From assembly GCF_030272615.1 (NCBI RefSeq), contig NC_081406.1, forward strand, positions 112,313,783 through 112,377,782: a DNA stretch of 64,000 bases, in the 5' to 3' direction. The notes beneath the pieces are model-generated. The model was not told the origin of the DNA. It worked only from the letters and a program-made list of their open reading frames with translations, and searched no databases. Shown here in pieces: positions 12,708-25,877 of this stretch (within the stretch, counting starts at the first letter, position 1; the number at the start of each line of letters is the position of its first letter). The DNA comes from Cryptomeria japonica. Taxonomy: Eukaryota > Streptophyta > Pinopsida > Cupressales > Cupressaceae. A program made the translations under genes and the position numbers.

Positions 12708-15435
12708 AATGTCAAATTTATTTTTACAAGAGGAGGTTAGTAGTTTGAAAGGATTTAAGATATATGAAAACCCCTTTATGAGGCTTTCAATGATTCCTCT
12801 CCCAAAGTTTCTCTCCCTAAAGAGGACATATTGATGCAAAAAGATATTTTTAACACTTCTCTCAATGATCTCCCTATTTGGGATGAATCAATGGGATGAA
12901 TCATTGGAGGATAGTGTGGATTATTCTCTTAATATGTCTCTCCCCCATTAGGGTACCTTGGTGAAAGACGATGATATTATGGTTAAAGATGCTGAAATGA
13001 GTGAAAATTCTTTTGATAACACTTCACCTTCTATTTGTTTCTGTGTGCGGGAAAAACGGGTCGGTGGAACTCAATATGTGAAAAACGAAGCTCTATGGAG
13101 CCTTGCTCACACACTCACAGGATTTTTTGGTGCAAGCTATAGAGTAATGAAGTATCACTCAGCTTCCCAAGGTGGGTCCCATGGTTCTCTATCTTACACA
13201 GTCCCTCAAACTAATATTTTTGCTCTCAGATCATTGAGCAAAATGGTTTAGGGATGGCAAATGCAAGAACGAGGGATGTTTTTTGTTGATTTAATATGAG
13301 ATGCATTCTAAGCTATGCATGATTCTAGAAATGCAATAAACTAACTATAAGATGACAAGGTTAGTAAACAAACTATCCTAGCATACTATATTAGTAAATG
13401 ATTTAAGCTAATGATAATAGAAATATTCTAAAAATGCATATTAGATTAATTTCTATTTTAAAGAGAGGCTAAATGATGAGCATATATGAAATGAAAGTTT
13501 GAATGTATTTGAGCATAAGTATGATACTACAAACTTGGATTCTTAAAATGGAGGGATGAGAGCTCTATTTATAGCAAAAATAGGGCAATGGATGGTCAGG
13601 ATTGAAAGAGTTAATCAAGGGCTAAGTTTGAAAGTTGGGAATCCATGTTTGCAATTTGCACCAATGAAATGGTGACAAATGTCAACATAAGAATGGTTGA
13701 GAAAAGGGGTTGAAGACATTAAATGCCTGAGAAGACCTCATGGTTATCTAGAGGGTAAGGGTCAAGCTTAAGCTAAGATTACCCATTGAATTAAGTTTTA
13801 ATCCAAGGATAAATTCGTGTGCAAATGATTAAGGGATAACCATGGTCAAAGCAATGAATGCTTGATGAGACCCTTGGGTTATATGGAGGTTGAGTTTAGA
13901 GAAAGTCTCTAATCATGCTAGAGGGTTGAGTTAACCATTAATGGTTTGGGAGACTTTGGAAAATTAAGTGGTTGAAGACTTGAAGCCTTTAATGGTTATC
14001 AAAGACTTTAAGGGTTTGAGAAGTGACTTCCCTTTGTTTAGGGATGTGACAAAGTTTAGAAGATGGGTTAGGTTAATTTAGAAGTGATTAGAAGGGTCTA
14101 GAAGAAATTAGGAATAGGTTTTAGAATGCAAGTGGGAGATGTAGGAGAATGCAAGTGGATGGAGGGATGATAGGATTTAATTGAGATAAAGTTAATTTAA
14201 CTCAATTTGGTTGTAATTTGGGAAAATTAAATAAATTAGATTAATTCAATTTAGGATAACTTATTTAATTAAATTTGAATTTAATTAAAAGTGGATAGAA
14301 GGGATTTAATTGAATAAAATGATTTATTCATTAAATGGGTATAGTGAATTTAATTGAGTAATTTACTTAATTAAATAGAGGAATGCAGGTAATTTAATTA
14401 AATTGGATTTAATTAAATAGAGAAATGAACATAAAATATTCATTTAGGAATATGGTCATTTTTATACGTCTACAGTTTCAATAACCTCCCCCCTAAAGAT
14501 GAAGCATTAATTACATATGATAGTTCATTTCCTAATGTTCGTCTTAATCACAAAGATACCTTAGAGAAAGAGGATGATCCTATTTCCCATCATTATAATG
14601 TTTTCAATGCTCTCTCCCCCCAAAAAGAAGAGCCTAACAAAAATCAAATTAATGTCATTCATATTTTTGAGAAGCCAAAAATTGTTTTTGATTATCATGC
14701 AGTGCCTTACACATATAATAATGAAGTGTTTGCTTTGGAAATTGATGAAAACATATGAATTGAAGCACAATATGCTTTGTTAGTTCCTACAATCCTCTCT
14801 CCAATTCAGGAAAGTACGACATCTCCTACTAAAGAAGTTCCTAAAGAAGAACTCTTCGAGGATGATTGGGGGTCCTTAGATTTCACACCACCTTTTTCCA
14901 GAAAATCTAAGATGCTTGAATTTGATAATAAAAATTGTTATCTAAAAGAATGTCTAGAAATTGATTGGGCCTCTTTAAACTTCAATCCAATTCCACCTAA
15001 CAGTAAACCGTCTCTTGATCCTACACATGGATACAATGGACGAGTTTTAGGATGTGTGCCACAAAGTCTTGAAAGTCATGAGAAATCACACTTTTCTAAC
15101 GAAAAGCTAGGTTTCCAACCTCTTCCTTTGTCAACATCTTCTCCTCCATTGTCTAGTGAACCCACACTTTCTCATTCCAATATGGTATTACAACAAGAAA
15201 ATGATTTATTTGATCTTCTTCATGCCAATTTAATCTCTCTTCTTTGGCCTAAACGAAGAAAGAAACGTAGACAACATCTTTAAAATTTTCTTTTTGCAAG
15301 TATCATCAAATTCATGGCCATTCTACTAATGAGTGTCAAGCTTTGAAAACAAAAATACACCATTACATTAATTTAGGTGTCATAAAAATAACATCTGACA
15401 ATGAATGGCATATTTCTCATAACCATTTCAAATAA
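12708..15435 (+). pseudogene. gag pseudogene of element G, split by a solo LTR
   Basis: The frame begins at the ATG at 12708 (MSNLFLQEEVSSLKGFKIYE), shifts near 12773, and contains a stop near 12948. It is cut at 13041 by solo LTR A1 and resumes at 14480 in the same reading sense (SICF then NNLPPKDEALITYDSS). A TGA follows at about 14756. The open part 14777-15283 is Pro/Ser/Glu-rich with the repeated pattern DDWGSLDF / EIDWASLNF, ending in a basic patch KRRKKRRQ. After a frameshift near 15285 comes a compact zinc-binding motif CKYHQIHGHSTNEC (CX2HX4GHX4C) typical of the end of plant Gypsy Gag, with a stop at 15433. It assembles the particle and binds RNA in functional relatives. This copy is dead. 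Confidence 0.65.
13042..14474 (-). mobile_element. Solo LTR A1 with target duplication GTTTC
   Basis: The 1433-bp segment begins on the minus strand with TGTAGACGTATAAAAATG and ends in CCCGCACACA. It is flanked on both sides by GTTTC (13037-13041 and 14475-14479). Removing it together with one GTTTC rejoins the gag reading frame. A TATA box (TATAAATAGAGC on the minus strand, 13562-13573) supports the orientation. The U3 region matches the reverse complement of LTR A2 at 31107-32884. No interior or second LTR exists, so it is a solo LTR left by LTR-LTR recombination. Confidence 0.85.
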
Positions 15436-17472
15436 CATTCAATTCCCTATAATGTTGCTCCTCACTATGTGACATTGTTAGCCTACCTACTGGGGGCTCA
15501 TTGTCATTCATGGTGGTACTTTAAAGTGCAACCATACTTAGTGAGCAACATAATAGCCTATTTATTCTTGTCTCTATGCTTGGGGGGCAAGAATATTATC
15601 TTTCTTCTTTCTAAGGTTTCACTATTTTTTTTATGGATTACATTGTTCATAAATTGATGTCCTTTCTTGCATGGAATTATCCTTCATGCGAGCACATGTT
15701 TGTTCCTTGGTTAGGACCTGTTCTTTGTTTGAAACGGTACATCTCTTATGAATAATCTCCTTAGAGGAGTTTGAGAACCTTCTTCTCTATCTTTCTATTT
15801 GAAGATTGCCTCTTCTTTTGAGTTGCATTTTTCATAACGTGATGTCCTTTCTTGCATAGAATTATCCTTCATGTGAGTACATGTGTGTCCCTTGTTAGGA
15901 CCTATTCTTTGTTTGAAATGGTACGTATCTTATGAATAATATTTCTTTGGAAGTTGTGTAATTCTTTCCATTGTCCTTACATTTCTCCTCCTCTCTTCTC
16001 TCTAAGGATCTACTTTTCCTTTGTTGAATGGTGTTTGTTCATGGTTTGATGTCATTCCTTGTGTGAAGCTATTTTTTTCTCAAGGATTATCTCTTATACA
16101 AGAGGTGCAAGTCCTTGGCTACAACCTCTTCTTCATTTGGTGATGTACATCTATCATAAAATCACCCCTTGCATTGGATCAAAAGTGTGTCATCCTTCAT
16201 CAATAATCTCTTTCACCTAGTTATAGGAGGAATATATGAATTCTTGTTCTCCTTCCTTCTTTTGGTAGAAGATGTTATGTTTGTTCAACATAGCTCCTCT
16301 TGGAGGTAGATGTCTTCCGAGAAAAAATCTCTTCTCCTCCAAGGATCTCCTTTAAACTTGTTGCAAGATATCTCTTTTTCAACTATATATCCTCGCTTGA
16401 AGAGTATTCCCTCTCTAGCTTGGATTTATGATATTGTTGCCTAAAGATATCTCCTTGGTGTTGAAGCATGGTATCCTTATTTTCTAGCTTCCTTAAGACA
16501 TCAACATAGGGCAATGTTGACATCTTCAGGGGGGCACCCATATGGCTCCCTTTGTATCATATTGTACTATACTTTTTGCATATAATTTTTGCACGTCTTA
16601 AAAGGGGTTTTTGTTCTCGGAACTAGAGTAAACAAACTCTTAGAGCGAGATGCTTCATACTTGAAATCAAACACAACATTTGATATGTCTTAGATGAAGT
16701 TACACATCACTGAAACCAGAGCAAATCTCTTACACGAGATGTCCTTGAAACCAGACATGTACCTGTCATTCGCCCCTTGGCATTTGCATTTACATAACAT
16801 GTCTTCAATAGGTTGAAGCACATTCAAAACCAAAGGAAACAACTCTTAAACGGTGTGTTATACACTTGAAACTAGACATCACTTGCACACACACATGAGG
16901 ATGAGTGGAACTAGCAAAATAGGGCTAGACTATTCCTACTCTCCTCCCCAACATGGATCACCTAGATAAATACATCTAGGGGCGAGTAGTTCATGTCCTT
17001 TCTCATCATTCTTCTCATGGATCACTTGGATAAACACATCTAGCATGTATTCGTGCTCTCTCTTCTTCCTCTCATGAACTCTTAGTTTTGCTCTTGATAG
17101 TTCATGGATGACACTTTCTTTTCTTTTTTATGTAATCGCTTGTGTTCATCAGATGACATTTTTCAAGTGATATTAGTTGTTGAGACATTTTGATATTGAG
17201 GTCTCTTCGGCTAGTTGTCTTGAGGTCTTGTTTGTTTTTGGTTCTTAGATTTTGGAGTATGTCTTTTTGTGTCTTTTGCCTTTGTTTGTCCTTTTGTCTT
17301 TCTGTCTTGTTTTGTGTGCCCTTGCATATGTTTGAGTGAGTTGAGATCCTAATATTGGGGGCTTGGTTCCTCGAGATTAGTGATATCTCTATACTCCTTA
17401 TGATTTTGCTTTGCATTCCTCACCTTCTTTATCTACTTTACTGTGAGTATTTGTATAAGTTCATACTCTTGC
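15436..17472 (+). other. Non-coding interior of element G
   Basis: About 2 kb between gag and the 3' LTR with only short frames. It contains a direct repeat of about 95 bases at a 182-base spacing (about 15659-15755 and 15841-15937, both with CTTTCTTGCAT and TTAGGACCT). I see no protease, polymerase or integrase residue pattern on either strand. Confidence 0.55.
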
Positions 17473-17488
17473 TAAAGCAGGGGCTAGA
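17473..17488 (+). other. Polypurine tract of element G
   Basis: The purine-rich stretch TAAAGCAGGGGCTAGA sits immediately before the TG that opens the 3' LTR. This is the place where second-strand synthesis is primed in LTR elements. Confidence 0.65.
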
Positions 17489-18692
17489 TGTAGCATCCTA
17501 AAATTGCACCCTTTGCAATTTTGACCGCATTTGGGACCCTCACCTTAGTGTGTTCATCCTCATGCTTGATCGGGACCTATTTATGTCTCTGCCATGCAAT
17601 AAATGTCATATTTTCATCTTGTATCTTGCTTGTACCCCTTAACCCTAGCTCAATTTGGGGTAGGACCAAGGCGTGGTGCCTTGGTCCTCACTAGGACCAT
17701 GACACCACACCATGGTCCACCCTAATTGGGGTCCAATTTGAATCCTAGGCCCCATCCAAAATTTGAGTGGGAATTACTTCTCCATGTTAGCCTATATTGG
17801 AAAATTAATATGTTTGACGACAAGCAAGTGTATAAGGAGGTCTTCCCCTCTCATTTGGGCATAAGGCGACAATAAGGGTAAATACAAAGAGAAGGCAAGG
17901 CAATCAAGCACTCGAGCATTGAAGTTTTCATCATCAAGCATTTCGAGAGGTCTTCAAGGCTGCATAATCTTCATCTTTCTATTGTGGAGCAACATTACAA
18001 CATTTATTTGCAAGCATGTGTGTGTGATTAGAGTTTTGTCATGTTCATGCCATTTCATATAGCATATGTGATTACCTTCAAGAAACAAAGCATCGTTATC
18101 AGTCATTGTAGATCTAAGGTATACATTTCCATTATTTATTTCAGTATTTGAAACATTTCATTCAAGGTTGATTCCTCAAACAGGGTTTGACTTAGGCAAA
18201 CCCCTATTCTCAACCTTTTTCCCCTTCTTTCTGGGTGCAGGAAATAGGTGCGCGAATGTACTTCTCAAAATAAGCTTCAAACATAGAGTCAAAACAACCC
18301 TTTTTGGTGTGCAAAAAATTCAAAGGATTGTGTTGCCGCATCACTATCCTTGCTTTTTTGGGGTATTTTTGTAGGGCAGATCCGAATCAACTTATATTAC
18401 TTAGATCTAGGTGCACGATAAAATCTCGAACCTAGAGCTCATTATTTTTCTCAATTTTGTCTTCAATTTCAACACTTTACCCTAAATCAACATTTCAACT
18501 TACAAAAGAGGGAAAAACACATCATAATCAATCAATCCACTTAGTATTCAGTCCTTATATGATTTGTGACTGAATCTAGCAGATTCCTCCCCTTTTTTGA
18601 ATGTAAAGGAATTTCTCCCCAGAAGTGAAAAATTGATTTGATGATTTATCCTTCTATGTTGCAAATTTCCAAATCAATTTTTCCCCTTTACA
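17489..18692 (+). repeat. 3' LTR of element G
   Basis: About 1.2 kb, opening with TGTAGCATCC and closing with TTTACA, both canonical. It is followed at once by the target duplication AGGAT. It is the better preserved of the pair. Confidence 0.82.
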
Positions 18693-18724
18693 AGGATACG
18701 AGAGATAGAAAGATAGGGAAAACT

Positions 18725-20220
18725 GCCTATTAATATGGACAAGCAATTTTGAAAATTAAAATGCGGGGTTACACACTTAAAGAGGAAACCTTTCAATAGA
18801 GCATATACCCCAATTACAAATATCCAAAGTACGTTCCACAATATATTGAGTCTTGCTAAAGATAAATATTTCCATCCAATGTTGTGGAATAAATACTTTA
18901 TTCTAACTAACCAGTGGGATGACTTACAAAACCATATGCATCCACACCTTTGATAAATATTACTTATGGATGAATTATAAAGTATATGCACCCAACTAAT
19001 ACTGGCTACTATATAGCAAGATGGGGTTCACAAATTGTCCCCCAATTCAAAAAGACTTTCTTAAATATTGAGATTTGATGAAACTTGAAGGTGAATTTGC
19101 CTATTAATATGGACAAGCAATTTTGAAAATTAAAATGCGGGGTTACACACTTAAAGAGGAAACCTTTCAATAGAGCATATACCCCAATTACAAATATCCA
19201 AAGTACGTTCCACAATATATTGAGTCTTGCTAAAGATAAATATTTCCATCCAATGTTGTGGAATAAATACTTTATTCTAACTAACCAGTGGGCTGACTTA
19301 CAAAACCATATGCATTCACACCTTTGATAAATATTACTTATGGATGAATTATAAAGTATATGCACCCAACTAATACTGGCTACTATATAGCAAGATGGGG
19401 TTCACAAATTGTCCCCCAATTCAAAAAGACTTTCTTAAATATTGAGGTTTGATGAAACTTGAAGGTGAATTTGCCTATTAATATGGACAAGCAATTTTGA
19501 AAATTAAAATGCGGGGTTACACACTTAAAGAGGAAACCTTTCAATAGAGCATATACCCCAATTACAAATATCCAAAGTATGTTCCACAATATATTGAGTC
19601 TTGCTAAAGATAAATATTTCCATCCAATGTTATGGAATAAATACTTTATTTTAACTAACCAGTGGGATGACTTACAAAACCATATGCATCCACACCTTTG
19701 ATAAATATTACTTATGGATGAATTATAAAGTATATGCACCCAACTAATACTGGCTACTATATAGCAAGATGGGGTTCACAAATTGTCCCCCAATTCAAAA
19801 AGACTTTCTTTAATATTGAGATCTAATGAAACTTGAAGGTGAATTTATCTATTAATATGGACAAGCAATTTTGAAAATTAAAATGTGGGGTTACACACTT
19901 AAAGAGGAAACCTTTCAATAGAGCATATACCCCAATTACAAATAGCCAAAGTACGTTCCACAATATATTGAGTCTTGCTAAAGATAAATATTTCCATCCA
20001 ATGTAGTGGAATAAATACTTTATTCTAACTAACCAGTGGAATGACTTACAAAACCATATGCATCCACACCTTTGATAAATATTACTTATGGATGAATTAC
20101 AGAGTATATGCACCCAACTAATACTGGCTACTATATAGCAAGATGGGGTTCACAAATTGTCCCCCAATTCAAATTGACTTTCTTAAATATTGAGATCTGA
20201 TGAAACTTGAAGGTGAATTT
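18725..20220. repeat. Four tandem 374-bp units
   Basis: Units start at 18725, 19099, 19473 and 19847, each exactly 374 bases, with only scattered substitutions between them. The minus-strand frames of 96-118 codons that recur in each unit (MHILYNSSISNIYQRC) are copies of one another and have no recognisable domain. The right end joins a decayed minus-strand Gypsy integrase tail, and the sense-strand start of each unit still reads like the end of that polyprotein. The array is therefore probably an amplified 3' end of a Gypsy element. The first 47 bases also occur at 6747 beside another 3' LTR. Confidence 0.92.
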
Positions 20221-20850
20221 TCATGTGGCGTCTATAGGGTTCGTGCCCTTTTATTAGACTAAAATCTTGTTAATAGAAAACATGTGAAGTTGCTTGTTTT
20301 TTTATTCCAATATAATATTAGGTTTTAAAAATAAGGATCCATCCTCATCCAATGTTGGTATCTCTAATACGATTTAGGCATTAGTCCAATCACTTTCTTA
20401 AGGAAAGAGACATAAAAAAAAATAGTTGGATCATAGAATATGGTGCAAGTAAAAACTTGTCTGCTACCTCACAAATATATTAGATAACTTAGTAAGAACC
20501 ATAAAATTTGGGCACCAACTTGTAACCTCCTTTTTCATAAGTAGATATCTTGTATGGATAGAGACATAAAAGACCTAATCATCAATACAAATGTACATTG
20601 TTTCTTATGTTGATCCACCTATTATTTCATGAAATTTTGTGTTAATACAAGATTGGCCTTAAAGAGGAGAGAAATTTCCACACATTTGACTAGAGTGTTG
20701 TCAATTATTATAACCTTAGAAGAACTTAAAATATAAAAACCCAAAGAAGGCAACAGACTACCATAGAGGAACTCATATGGTGTCATTTCAAAAGAATTAT
20801 GATAAGTAGTATTATACCACCATTTAGATAGAATTAACCACTTGGACCAT
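20221..20850 (-). pseudogene. Decayed Gypsy integrase C-terminus and chromodomain
   Basis: Translated on the minus strand with several frame changes and stops, this shows the order expected at the end of a Gypsy polyprotein. First is WWYNTTYHNSFEMTPYEFLYG (integrase core end; the family pattern is YNxxxHxSxxxxPxxxxYG). Next is VDQHKKQCTF in the position of the linker, then DEDGS and PNIILE before the chromodomain, then KGTNPIDAT in the position of the chromodomain Trp-Glu-Gly segment. It is far too damaged to be active. The 374-bp array follows directly in the sense direction. Confidence 0.6.
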
Positions 20851-22694
20851 CCTCACTATTTATCATACATAAAATAATGTAACTCTAATAGTCAAAATTA
20901 AATCATAAAAATTAATTGCAAACTATAATAATCAAAATTATTAAAAATATCTAAACCATCATATTAGATTTCAATATAATGATTTGAATTTTATATTACA
21001 GAATTAATTTTAAAACTATGTAATATAAATAATTTATTTTCAAAGAGAAATTAAATCACATTTTTTATACGTATTTAGTATTAGCTTATAAAACAACATC
21101 AATTTATTAAAATAAGTTACTTATACTGCAAAATTTGTTAGTATTCATTAGTTTTATTTTCAAAGTAAAATAGTAAAGGATTTTTTTTTTAATAATTGAT
21201 ATGATTTATATAATTCTCAAATACAATTAAAAAATAGAGAAAAAATTCACAATAGTTTATAATAATTTTTTTAAATGTAAATATTTTCATTTTTAATTAG
21301 CGATAGTAAATTTCATTTCAAAGGCAATTAATAATTAGAAGTAATTCAAAAATATATATTTGCAAAAGTAGATTTCAAGGAATAATTCATCAATTAAAAT
21401 TATTTTAAAAAATTATTTGAGTTAGATAAGATGAATCAAATATTTGGATAAATATTTTGAAAATTAAAAAAATCAACACCTTGTCTGACTTTCAATCTAT
21501 GAAACTAAAACGATTTCTTAGTCCCATGCAAATAATAAATGTATTTGGGGGAGGCATAGTAGTAGCCCTTATAGCTAACTTTGAGCACCCACAAATTCTA
21601 AATGGCACATCAGATTTTGACAAATTGTTTTTTTATTGCCTCCACGTGACTTAACTTCTTACAACTATTGTTTTGACCTCTGGATAGTAACGATGCACGT
21701 CGTGGGATCAAGGATCAAAAAGTACACTTTTTAAAGTGGTGCTCGATACCCGCTTAAAGATGCCTCAATAATCGTGCACTTAAAATCACCAATACATATG
21801 CACAAATGCCCTAGTAGTCATGTTATATGGATACCAATAAAGATGCACAAATAGACCAATTATAATCCAAAAAAGCTAAAAAACAAGCAATTATTGGTAC
21901 ATGCAAAATTTATTAATGAGCTTTAAGTTATTTGTTTTATGGTATTTTTAAAGGTAGTAATTGGCAAGTTGGGTGTGCAAGGAGTGAACGGTTATTGGAA
22001 CATGAACGATAATTGGTGCTCTTCCCCTAATGAGAATAATGAAAATTAAACAAATGTAAGTAAAAATAATACATACAACTCTTTCATACAACTCTTTCAA
22101 GTCAAGTAATGTAGTTCTTAAATTATATGAAATTTTTTTCTTAGTAAAAAAAAAAATATTTTAAATTGAATTTTAGGTAATTAGTACTAAATAAATTTTA
22201 ATTAATTTATATTTCTTTATAAGAAATTGAATTAGATAAATTTATCTTTTATACGCTGATAGATAAAGCTAGTAAATTAGTTAATTGTATCATTTATATT
22301 TTACAAAAGAATTTAACATTTATTTTTCAAAAGTAAACAAAGTAGATTAGCTAACAAATTTTAGGAAATAAAATAGATCAATTTTATTTGCAAATATTTA
22401 ACCTTTTATTTTATTTACAAACATTTAGCATTATTTTTTTTAAGTAGAACTAAATAAATAATTTAATACTAGTTCTATTTATTGTTAATTAGAGTTTACT
22501 TCTAAAGTAATTCATTATTTGTAATTAGTATTAGTTATATTTTATTTTAGAAAAAAATTAATTTTTTTCAAATAATTATCATCATATTTTCATTTTTTAT
22601 TAAAAAACTTTACATAAAAAATTAAAATCAAAATTGGCAATGTTTGGAATGAGTTACATCTATAACCTAACAAAGTTGCAACAACAATGTCTAT
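20851..22694. other. AT-rich gene-poor DNA
   Basis: About 1.8 kb of very AT-rich sequence with many homopolymer runs. The only frame of note (21457-21654, plus) has no recognisable motif. I see no promoter, RNA gene or element boundary I can defend. Confidence 0.45.
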
Positions 22695-23019
22695 AGCATC
22701 ATCACTTCAACAGTTGATAATAAATCTAAGGGATGAATAATCATAACGACTATTAACTCATGATTATTGCCTTCCTTCATGGGTAGGAAACATATTATAA
22801 GAAAGAACTATTTGAAGAAAAGCATCATCACTTCAACAGTTGATAATAAATCTAAGGGATGAATAATCATAACGACTATTAACTCATGATTATTGCCTTC
22901 CTTCATGGGTAGGAAACATATTATAAGGGATGAATAATCATAACGACTATTAACTCATGATTATTGCCTTCCTTCATGGGTAGGAAACATATTATAAGAA
23001 AGAACTATTTGAAGAAAAG
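22695..23019. repeat. Tandem duplication, 126-bp unit, two and a partial copies
   Basis: The block starting AGCATCATCACTTCAACAG at 22695 recurs at 22821. The second copy loses its last 20 bases and runs into a third partial copy at about 22927 starting GGGATGAATAATC, ending near 23019. The copies are virtually identical, so the duplication is recent. Confidence 0.88.
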
Positions 23020-25401
23020 GGGCCTTTGGAAAGAGTTACATACCCACACAACAGTTCATATCAAACTTACAGTAGAAAACATAATTTTACATATTTTACG
23101 CATTGATGTCATTTGGAAGCATAGTATGTAGACTCATAAACTCTCAACACTCAGCATTCGCAAACGGGGTTAAGACATGTCTAAAAAAAAATTATGATAA
23201 CTTGATTCACAATATAAGATTTAATAAAACTTAAACCAAGTATTGATCTATTTATATATACTCCTAAAGACGACAACCTTAATCCACTACCAATTAGTTA
23301 AGGAACCTGACAAAAGTCTTCTCCCAAAGGCGGGCAACAAACAGTTGGAATTTAACTACAATTTTTTAATGAATAGATAGTAGAAGAAAGTGTCCAATCG
23401 TAATTTAAATTAAACTCTTATTGTAGCAATTTATAATCTATTTTTGTCGCAAACTATAATCTTTTATAATATATTACTGTCAAAAACCATCTATCTCTTT
23501 AAAATAAATGTGACAAATTATACTCTTCTGTAAAGATGAAATATGTAGGCATCAACAAGCTAGAAAGATTTATTAGTAAAGGGTTGCTTAAAAAAACAAC
23601 ATTATTTTTCAATGAAGACAAGGAAAATCAAACGGAAAAGATCTTTCACAACGAACAACTGATTTGTGGGTTATTTTAAAGAAAAAAGGAAAAACTGGTA
23701 CCAGTCGAGCGTATAAACTGGATATATTCAAAGAATATGTTATAAAATTACAGTTCATACAATAACGTGTACGATAAAATTTCAAATGAGAAATTATAAA
23801 AGCACGCACTGAATTTCTGCCACGAGAGTTCTTATTCACTAATGTCCTTTGGTCACGTTATAAATGCAACTAGAATTTTGTCAAATATTTCACCCAAGAA
23901 TCTTCGAAAGTAAATCTTACTTATGTAGGATTCACAAATGAAAATACATGGAACTTACCAAACATTTTCACTACTCCCAAGCAGCCACACTGGCAAACTG
24001 ATGCACGATATAATCCACAAGAAGGCTAATGCTGCAGGTGTTGAGTAAAACATTCAACAGACTACTATCCATTACAACTAGCAAAAGACAAATCTTTAAC
24101 CGGAATGTAAATTAGGATTATTGTGAAGTACGAACACTTTATTTTGGTCCAAAATTAAAGGTTAAACCATTGTCATCAGTCTTGCGAGTGAATTTTTTCT
24201 AATAATTTTTATAGAATATATTTATTTTACCAAGTCTGTGTCGATATTGGCTTCCCAAGTACTTCCCGAATCAATCTTGTAACTGTAAGTTAAAGCTGAT
24301 GCAGAAGTTCAAAAAAACAGAAAGAAAAAACCAATTTTGGCTAGTTTGAAGCTCTGGTCAACATATAGGGAAATTTCCTACTATCCCACAACTCATTATT
24401 ATTGCAGAAATTCTGATATATTGAATTATGAGATAACACGAATGTGTGCATATAGGTGTATGGACGGATGGATGTGTATTTAATTATATAGTAGAGTTTC
24501 AAGGCTGGCAAGAACCAAAAAGGATGCCTGCTGGATAAGGTCCTTGCAGTGATTTCTCTTCTGTATCACTTGCATTCTTACAAAGTATATAGCTGCAGGT
24601 ACAAGGATTATAATTCTACAGAAACATATTTCTTTACTTTGAAAGAATAGTCTATGATGGACTCAATCAATTGCCAAAGCTCTATACAACTCTGTCATGA
24701 AAAAATAATATTAACATCGTCGGGATATGATACCATCATCTTCTCCTCTGCTCAGTTTTTGGTAAAGAGGAAACTAGGATACATTAATCCTCAATTGAAT
24801 ATCAACATTAAAGGTCTTTGAAATTATTCCTGGCCAGTATTTTACAATACATGAATGATGCAATATACCAGGATAGCAACTTCTTAGTAGGATATTTAAT
24901 TCAAGTTTGAAGAGCCAATTTTCATATTGCTGCAGCAGATCAGATTGCTCTAATAGATTCTGGCTTATTCCAGAAGATGACAAATGGCCAAACCATACAA
25001 GGAATCCAGGCAGTTCAGGAGACTTGCATTGGACATGATTAAGAGCTATGTCCCCTTGTTGGATTGAACCATTTCATTATGCCTCTTGCAATTGTAAGGA
25101 TAGGCGTGCAATATGAGAAAATGGGTGTCTACAATACAATTCAAAAAAATTAAAATAATAAATAAATGAGAAAATGGGTGTATGAGATAGATAACAGAGA
25201 AGACTCATATGTAATAGCATGCAAAGGGTATATGACATACAAATAAAGAATAGGTGAATTGAAATAAAAGTCGTGTGTTCTGTGTTATGTGTGATTATGT
25301 TCCTTATTTGTGCATAATCATAAACACACTTTTAGAACTCTTAAGGAGTGGATGGTAATTGGTTGTGTTTTCCAATGCATTTTGTCTAGAAAGGGTTGAA
25401 G
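23020..25401. other. Region downstream of the carrier gene
   Basis: About 2.4 kb of AT-rich sequence with only short frames on both strands (for example 23609-23839 and 24774-24983, minus). None shows a domain, so I assign no gene. Part nearest 25400 may be the 3' untranslated region of the carrier gene. Confidence 0.4.
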
Positions 25402-25407
25402 TTTATT
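25402..25407 (-). promoter_or_regulatory. Possible polyadenylation signal of the carrier gene
   Basis: AATAAA on the minus strand, about 108 bases past the stop codon at 25515-25517. The position is plausible, but such hexamers are common in AT-rich DNA. Confidence 0.25.
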
Positions 25408-25514
25408 GTTTAACTTATATTTCGTTACCTCTGATTTATGTTAACAAGACTTAAATGCTTATCAATTCTCATAAAACCAGAAAGTCTTGGAAGTTGGAAG
25501 AATTTGAAGTATAA

Positions 25515-25877
25515 TCAATGCCTTGCAGTCAACTCATCATTTTTAGTCAATGCCAAAGATCCTTTCTTAGATGCTGATTGTTGAGCTCTGGGAAGAGAAT
25601 CATCTTCTTCTAGACCAGCAGAGGTTGACTGCTGCTTGGAATTGCCTGTATTTGGTGTGCTGGATTCGAATGTGTGTAAAATTTTTCTAATCATCTCATA
25701 ACTAGTAAATGTTATCACAGCAGCTGGGGTTGTCCTCATAAGATTTGTTGCACAGCCACGGTAAAAACCTGAAATACCTTCCCTGTGAAATACCTTTTTA
25801 ATGCAATCAAACATACCCGAATACCGTATTTCCACATCCTTTGCATGACCTTGTTCCTGAAGCCTGGAGCGTACCAC
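25515..25877 (-). CDS. Carrier gene last exon
   Basis: Three hundred and sixty-three bases starting [10 protein letters not shown] after a CAG acceptor and ending at the stop 25515-25517. It contains the third-repeat elements [19 protein letters not shown] and [14 protein letters not shown] polar tail of about 50 residues follows, rich in Ser, Gln and charged residues. The first codon is GTG (Val), inside the gene and not a start. Confidence 0.92.
   Translation of the reverse strand: MVRSRLQEQGHAKDVEIRYSGMFDCIKKVFHREGISGFYRGCATNLMRTTPAAVITFTSYEMIRKILHTFESSTPNTGNSKQQSTSAGLEEDDSLPRAQQSASKKGSLALTKNDELTARH

Larger units (their letters stand above)
10377..18692 (+). mobile_element. Gag-only Gypsy-type LTR element G with target duplication
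   Basis: Two LTRs (10377-11552 and 17489-18692) flank about 5.9 kb. The outer flanks carry the same 5 bases AGGAT (10372-10376 and 18693-18697), so this is a complete insertion. A primer site TGGTGAACCCGACTCC starts at 11553 and a purine tract AAAGCAGGGGCTAGA precedes the right LTR. The interior has a decayed gag with a zinc-finger-like end but no protease, reverse transcriptase or integrase, as in the non-autonomous plant elements described as TR-GAG. The 5' LTR has lost the canonical TG (CATAGAGTCC in place of TGTAGCATCC). The element is further interrupted by solo LTR A1 at 13042-14474. Confidence 0.82.

Noticed and set aside
18674-20113. Four similar minus-strand frames of 96-118 codons
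   Set aside because: They are the same frame read in four tandem 374-bp repeat units. No start context or domain supports a gene family.
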